Below are positions 60,433-64,000 of a stretch of DNA of 64,000 bases, piece by piece. The DNA is taken from the NCBI GenBank assembly GCA_005776945.1, contig SXOB01000011.1:1-64000 (forward strand), in the 5' to 3' direction. The notes beneath the pieces are model-generated. The model was not told where the DNA came from. It saw nothing but the letters and a program-made list of their open reading frames with translations, and did no database searches. Within the stretch, counting starts at the first letter, position 1. Every line of letters starts with the position of its first letter. Both the position numbers and the translations under genes were made by a program. Source of the DNA: Pseudomonadota bacterium (GTDB lineage Bacteria; Myxococcota_A; UBA796; GCA-2862545).

Positions 60433-61568
60433 TTCGAGCCCGGCTCGGTTGGCTCGGGGATCGCTGGGTCGAAGACGTATTCGTGGCGTGGGACGAGGGC
60501 GGTCGGGTCACCGAGGTTCGCCCAGGGCGTTCGGACGACGGACCTGCTGAGGACGGGCTCGTTCTGCCGGGCCTCGTCAACGCGCACGTTCATCTCGAGC
60601 AGACCGGCCGAAAGGCGCCCGCCGAAACCGGCCTGGCCGGCTGGATTGGCGCGTTGTTGCGAGGTCCCGCGGCCCCCCTGGACGCAGTCGAGTTGGGCAT
60701 CGCGCAGGTCGTCGCATCCGGGACCGCTGTGGTTGGCGACGTTGGCAACGGCGGCGATGCGTGGACGGCCATCGCTGCGGCCGGCCTCGGGGGGGTCGCG
60801 TGGCATGAGGGCCTTGGACGAGGTCGTGGGACGGTCGATGCCGCGGTGGCGGCCGTTGCGCCCGCGGACGACCGGGTGAACGGAGGCCTTTGCCGTCGAC
60901 CAACACCCCACTCGCTCTACAGCACGGCGTTTCCGCTCGCGTCGGCGCTGGCGCGGCCGGGACAGGCGCCGGCCGCGCTCCACTTCCTCGAGGACCCTGC
61001 GGAGCGCCGATTCCTCTCCGGTGGCGATGGGCCGCTGGCCGAGTTGCTGGACGCCCTCGGTGTGGACTGGCGGCCACGCATGGAGGGGCTTGGCGAGCCG
61101 TTGGACGTCCTGCGCGGGCTGGGGCTGTTGGGATCCCACGTCGTGCTGGTCCACGGCGTGGAATTGCTGCCTGAGGAATGGCGCGAGGTGTCGGAATCGG
61201 GCGCGTCGGTCGTGTTGTGTCCGCGCAGCAACCTCGCCATCGGCGGCCGGCTACCGGACGTCCCTTCGGCGCTCGCCGCAGGGGCCCGGCTTGCGTTGGG
61301 CACGGACGGCACGGTTTCGTCGCCCGATCTCGACCTGTGGGGGGACGTTGCGTTGCTTTTGGGACGGTGGCCCCATGTGGACCCGGCCGTGTGGATGACG
61401 GCTGCGACGCTTGGGGGGGCCTACGCACTCCGGCTGGACGCCACCTATGGCGCCCTTCGAGTGGGGGCGCGTCCGGGCGTGTTGTGGGCCGAGGGGGTAC
61501 GCGCGCCGGCCGACATTGGCCGCGTGCCGGCGAGGTCATGGCGGGTCGCTCCTAGGGGGATTGCGTGA
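60429..61568 (+). CDS. amidohydrolase, probable aminofutalosine deaminase
   Basis: This 379-aa cytosolic amidohydrolase has the HxH motif in LPGLVNAHVHLEQTG (His53, His55), a VHGVELLPEEWRE His, VVLCPRSNLAIGG and LALGTDGTVSSPDLDLWGDV with the catalytic Asp. This layout matches cytosine-deaminase/chlorohydrolase-type deaminases such as aminofutalosine deaminase. Its place between mqnA and the prenyltransferase supports conversion of aminofutalosine to futalosine. It starts with GTG in the mqnA stop. Other purine-deaminase activities cannot be excluded. Confidence 0.85.
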   Translation: MIRARLGWLGDRWVEDVFVAWDEGGRVTEVRPGRSDDGPAEDGLVLPGLVNAHVHLEQTGRKAPAETGLAGWIGALLRGPAAPLDAVELGIAQVVASGTAVVGDVGNGGDAWTAIAAAGLGGVAWHEGLGRGRGTVDAAVAAVAPADDRVNGGLCRRPTPHSLYSTAFPLASALARPGQAPAALHFLEDPAERRFLSGGDGPLAELLDALGVDWRPRMEGLGEPLDVLRGLGLLGSHVVLVHGVELLPEEWREVSESGASVVLCPRSNLAIGGRLPDVPSALAAGARLALGTDGTVSSPDLDLWGDVALLLGRWPHVDPAVWMTAATLGGAYALRLDATYGALRVGARPGVLWAEGVRAPADIGRVPARSWRVAPRGIA

Positions 61569-62407
61569 CGTCGCTTGTGGCCTTGGGCCAGATGATCCGT
61601 CTGAGCCATTCCGTCTTTGCCCTTCCGTTCGCGTTGGCGAGCGCGTGGATGGCTTCCGAAGGGCATGCCGTGGGACCCTGGCGGTGGGCAGGCATCGTTG
61701 CCGCGGTCGTGCTCGCGCGTGCGACGGCGATGGCCTTCAATCGCGTCGTCGACCGCGACATCGACGGCCTGAACCCGCGCACAAAGGACCGAGAGATTCC
61801 GTCCGGAAAAATAGGTCTCACGACCGCGGTCGTGTTCACGGCGGCCACGGCCGCGGCCTTCGTCGCCGTCGCCTTTTCGCTTGGGCCTCTCGTCGGCTGG
61901 CTCTCGCCCATCGCCCTCGCTGTGGTGTGGGGCTATTCGTGGACGAAGCGCTTCACGTCATGGTGCCACGCGGTGCTCGGACTCGCCCTGGCCCTCGCAC
62001 CGACCGGCGCGTGGCTGGCCGTGCGGGGCACCTACGACTGGACTCCGTTTTGGATCAGCCTCGCGGTGGCGACGTGGGTAGCTGGCTTCGACATGTTGTA
62101 CAGCACGCAAGACCGGGACTTCGATGCTGGGGCGGGGCTGCACAGTGCACCGGTCAAGCTTGGCCTCGCGCGCACGCTCGCGCTGAGCACGGCCTTGCAT
62201 GTGGGCACGATGGCCTTCCTCGCGGCGGTTGCGTGGGTTTCTCCGCGTGGGCCGGCGTACGCGGTGGGTTGGGTGATCATGGCGGTCGTGCTCGCCTACG
62301 AGCATCACATCGTCCGTCCCGACGACCTGAGTCGGCTGGACAAGGCCTTTTTCGACCTCAATGGCGCCGTCAGTCTTTTGTTCCTTGGCGGTGTGCTGTT
62401 GTCTTGA
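61565..62407 (+). CDS. mqnP: UbiA-family prenyltransferase (MqnP-like)
   Basis: This 280-aa integral membrane enzyme should attach the polyprenyl tail to 1,4-dihydroxy-6-naphthoate. Its two Asp-rich motifs are AFNRVVDRDIDGLNPRTKDR and MLYSTQDRDFDAGAGLHS, separated by the usual transmembrane helices (about eight in total). The start is a GTG overlapping the deaminase stop. Its presence with a polyprenyl-diphosphate synthase and UbiX-type gene supports the MqnP assignment over other UbiA enzymes. Confidence 0.9.
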   Translation: MTSLVALGQMIRLSHSVFALPFALASAWMASEGHAVGPWRWAGIVAAVVLARATAMAFNRVVDRDIDGLNPRTKDREIPSGKIGLTTAVVFTAATAAAFVAVAFSLGPLVGWLSPIALAVVWGYSWTKRFTSWCHAVLGLALALAPTGAWLAVRGTYDWTPFWISLAVATWVAGFDMLYSTQDRDFDAGAGLHSAPVKLGLARTLALSTALHVGTMAFLAAVAWVSPRGPAYAVGWVIMAVVLAYEHHIVRPDDLSRLDKAFFDLNGAVSLLFLGGVLLS

Positions 62408-62453
62408 GCTTGAACCCAGGGGCGCCCGATCCGAAGGGGAGTCTGGGGGTCCC

Positions 62454-62816
62454 ATGTTCGAGAATCGACGCGACAACGCAAGGTTCGGGTTCGAGGTCGT
62501 CGTCGACCTGACGAGCGCGAGCGGATTCTGGATGGGGCTGTCCCAGAACCTGTCCGAAGGCGGTTTGTTCATCGCGTCCGCCAACCTCGTCCCGATTGGT
62601 GAGAACGTCCACGTCCGGCTCGATTTGAGCGATGGTGTTGGGGCGCCGTTCGAAGTGGATTGTGAAGTCGCTTGGCATCGGCTGGTCGATGACGAGGACT
62701 CCGGAATTCGGCCTGGAATGGGGGTTCGCTTCCTCTATTTGGACGCGTCGGCGCAAGCGCGAATCATGACGTTCTGCCGGGCGCGGCGCGAGGCGCAGTT
62801 CTTCGACCTGGATTGA
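62454..62816 (+). CDS. PilZ-domain protein (TIGR02266-like)
   Basis: This 120-aa protein starts at the ATG at 62454. NRRDNARFGFEV carries the RxxxR arm and SQNLSEGGLFIAS the (D/N)xSxxG strand of c-di-GMP-binding PilZ domains. RPGMGVRFLYLDASAQARI closes the barrel. Single-domain forms of this kind are frequent in myxobacteria (family knowledge). It lies 46 bases after the quinone operon and may be expressed from it. It probably acts as a c-di-GMP effector in motility or surface behaviour (inference). Confidence 0.88.
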   Translation: MFENRRDNARFGFEVVVDLTSASGFWMGLSQNLSEGGLFIASANLVPIGENVHVRLDLSDGVGAPFEVDCEVAWHRLVDDEDSGIRPGMGVRFLYLDASAQARIMTFCRARREAQFFDLD

Positions 62817-62844
62817 GCGGGTCGTGATCCGTGCCGCTTCGCAG

Positions 62845-62940
62845 GCGGTAGGAAGGGGGGGGCACCCACCAGTGGACAGAGCGCGTCTGCGTCGGCTAGA
62901 CCCGTGCGGCCGGCAACCCGGTCCCCCCCCCCTCCACCGC
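62845..62940 (+). promoter_or_regulatory. long GC inverted repeat in the bufferin leader
   Basis: GCGGTAGGAAGGGGGGGG (62845-62862) can pair with CCCCCCCCCCTCCACCGC (62923-62940), making a stem of roughly 17 bp around a 60-base loop. It ends 19 bases before the bufferin ATG. It could terminate upstream transcription or control the bufferin operon. The G8 and C10 runs are striking and could also be prone to length errors. Confidence 0.5.
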
Positions 62941-62959
62941 TCTACGCGGGAGAAGTTCC

Positions 62960-63454
62960 ATGTCGAAGTCGCTGCAAGGAATCGTCGTCGGTCAGGCCCT
63001 CGCTGGCCTGTTCGCGGGTGCGCTCACGGCATGTGGTCAGTCCCATGAGGCTGCCCCGGAAGCATCGCCCGCAGAGGCCGTTGTCGAGGCCGCGCCCGTC
63101 GCTGCCGCTCCGCCCGCCGAGGCCGCTCAGCCGGCCGCCGTCGTCGCTCATGACTGCAAGGGCCACAACGCCTGTAAGGGCCAGGGTGGCTGCGCCGTCG
63201 AAGGAAAGAACAGCTGTAAGAGCCACAATGAGTGCAAGGGCATGGGTGGCTGCAAGGTCGATGAGGCCACCGCCGCCGCAATGAACGCCGCGGCTGCCTC
63301 GGCCGCGACCGCCGCTCAGCCGGCCGCATTGCCGTCGCACGCCTGCAAGGGCCACAATGAGTGCAAGGGCATGGGCGGCTGTGCCGTCGCCGGCCAGAAC
63401 GAGTGCAAGGGCAAGAATCCTTGCAAGGGCAAGGGCGGCTGCAAGACCGGCTGA
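62960..63454 (+). CDS. bufferin-type RiPP precursor, 12 Cys, with lipobox
   Basis: This 164-aa protein starts at an ATG behind GGGAGAAG. The signal MSKSLQGIVVGQALAGLFAG-ALTAC has a lipobox at Cys25. Four modules of the form C-K-[GS]-[HK]-N-x-C-K-G-x-G-G-C follow, with cysteines at 66/72/78, 86/92/98, 129/135/141 and 149/155/161. Two Ala/Pro-rich linkers separate them. The next gene is an MNIO, the enzyme family that turns such cysteines into thiooxazoles to bind copper (established for bufferins). It matches the 6/12-Cys bufferin type. A role in copper sequestration is inferred; the lipid anchor would be unusual. Confidence 0.85.
   Translation: MSKSLQGIVVGQALAGLFAGALTACGQSHEAAPEASPAEAVVEAAPVAAAPPAEAAQPAAVVAHDCKGHNACKGQGGCAVEGKNSCKSHNECKGMGGCKVDEATAAAMNAAAASAATAAQPAALPSHACKGHNECKGMGGCAVAGQNECKGKNPCKGKGGCKTG
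63222..63378 (+). repeat. direct repeats inside the bufferin gene
   Basis: GCCACAATGAGTGCAAGGGC is found at 63222-63241 but is at offset 129 at 63351-63370, both inside CKxHNECKGMGG modules. A second pair, GCCGCTCAGCCGGCCGC at 63122 and 63311, is offset by 189 bases, the length of the 63-residue unit (linker plus two Cys triplets) that was duplicated. Confidence 0.7.
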
Positions 63455-64000
63455 TGACCCAAAGCCGGCGCGTCTCGCGGTTTGACGTGCCGGACCTTGG
63501 CGTCGGGGTGGGCTTTCGCCTGCCTCACTACCATCGGGTGGTCGACGACCGGCCGCCGATGGATTGGTTTGAGGTCATCTCTGAGAACTTCATGGTGGAC
63601 GGCGGTTCGCCCCTGTGGTGGCTTGAACGGCTGCAGGCGGCGTACCCGGTCGTCCCCCATGGGGTGTCCATGTCGCTTGGGGGCGCCTTCGACGCGACCC
63701 ACCTCGCGCGCCTCAAGCGGCTCGTGGACGCGCTGGATCCGCCTTGGGTGTCGGACCACATTTGCTGGACGGGGTCGGCCCACGCCAACACCCACGACCT
63801 GCTCCCGGTTCCCTATACGCGCGACATGATCGACCGGATGGCGGACCGGATTCGCCGCGTTCAGGACGTACTCGGGCGTCCCTTTGCGGTCGAAAATGCA
63901 AGCAGCTACCTCACGTACCGCGACTCCGTCATGCCGGAGTGGGCCTTCGTCGCGGAGCTGGTCGACCGGGCGGACTGTGGCCTGCTTCTCGACGTGAACA
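63454..64000 (+). CDS. bufB: MNIO family protein (DUF692, BufB-like), 5' part
   Basis: The first 182 residues are visible; the gene runs off the window. The ATG at 63454 overlaps the precursor stop (TGATG). Motifs of multinuclear non-heme-iron oxidative enzymes are in order: LGVGVGFRLPHY, DWFEVISENFM, VVPHGVSMSLGG, PPWVSDHICW, HDLLPVPYT, FAVENASSYLTY and LLLDVN. The His, Glu and Asp residues in them are iron ligands. It should modify the cysteines of the upstream precursor. A BufC-type partner (DUF2063) is expected just beyond the edge. Confidence 0.92.
   Translation, partial: MTQSRRVSRFDVPDLGVGVGFRLPHYHRVVDDRPPMDWFEVISENFMVDGGSPLWWLERLQAAYPVVPHGVSMSLGGAFDATHLARLKRLVDALDPPWVSDHICWTGSAHANTHDLLPVPYTRDMIDRMADRIRRVQDVLGRPFAVENASSYLTYRDSVMPEWAFVAELVDRADCGLLLDVN

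Overview
The window is about 64 kb of GC-rich bacterial chromosome, nearly all coding. It most resembles a Myxococcota (delta-proteobacterial) lineage. The signs are two thrombospondin-type-3 proteins with MYXO-CTERM-like tails, many lipoproteins with Thr/Ser/Pro/Asp linkers, lamin-tail and CotH proteins, a TIGR02266-like PilZ protein, and a futalosine-type menaquinone locus. This assignment is inferred from gene content; no rRNA or tRNA gene was seen. A recurring trait is translational coupling by 1-4 base overlaps (GTGA, ATGA, TGATG). Another is very short predicted lipoprotein signal peptides, with the lipobox Cys at residue 8-13.

Layout. Positions 1-139 hold the right end of an IS3-family element. 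Positions 137-1925 hold an NxxGxxAF protein, a small membrane protein and a GNAT acetyltransferase. On the minus strand, 1937-8389 carries secreted or surface proteins (DUF2325, alpha/beta hydrolase, vWA, lamin-tail, CotH). A divergent plus-strand operon at 8564-12877 encodes lamin-tail, VTC, DUF4956, HlyD-like and CotH proteins. Next come a MYXO-CTERM-like protein, a lipoprotein and a DUF885 zinc peptidase. sucA-sucB lie at 16396-20327. A 347-bp intergenic stretch with inverted repeats precedes an OmpA-family barrel protein and two tandem TSP3 proteins (20675-26496). Positions 26597-30397 hold a MORN-like lipoprotein, two coupled amidohydrolase-type genes and a di-iron hydroxylase. Positions 30516-36772 encode a TamA/TamB pair.

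The second half is mostly housekeeping. It holds lipoproteins, RNase Z, NAD synthetase, an ABC exporter, Pro-rich single-TM proteins, a DsbD-like reductase, Bcp peroxiredoxin, RecQ, a membrane aspartyl protease, a DEDDh exonuclease and PurF. A small surface-protein and GbsR/MarR-regulator cluster follows. Positions 56050-62407 form a tightly coupled menaquinone operon: polyprenyl-diphosphate synthase, UbiX-type flavin prenyltransferase, MqnE, MqnA, aminofutalosine deaminase and a UbiA-type prenyltransferase. Here MqnA carries an extra C-terminal domain that looks like MqnC without its radical-SAM cysteines. A PilZ protein follows.

The right edge (62960-64000) starts a bufferin-type RiPP operon. 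A 12-Cys precursor with a lipobox overlaps the start of a DUF692/MNIO enzyme that runs off the end of the window. This precursor and the MqnA-pseudoMqnC fusion are the two most interesting items. The VTC/DUF4956/HlyD/CotH/lamin-tail module comes next.
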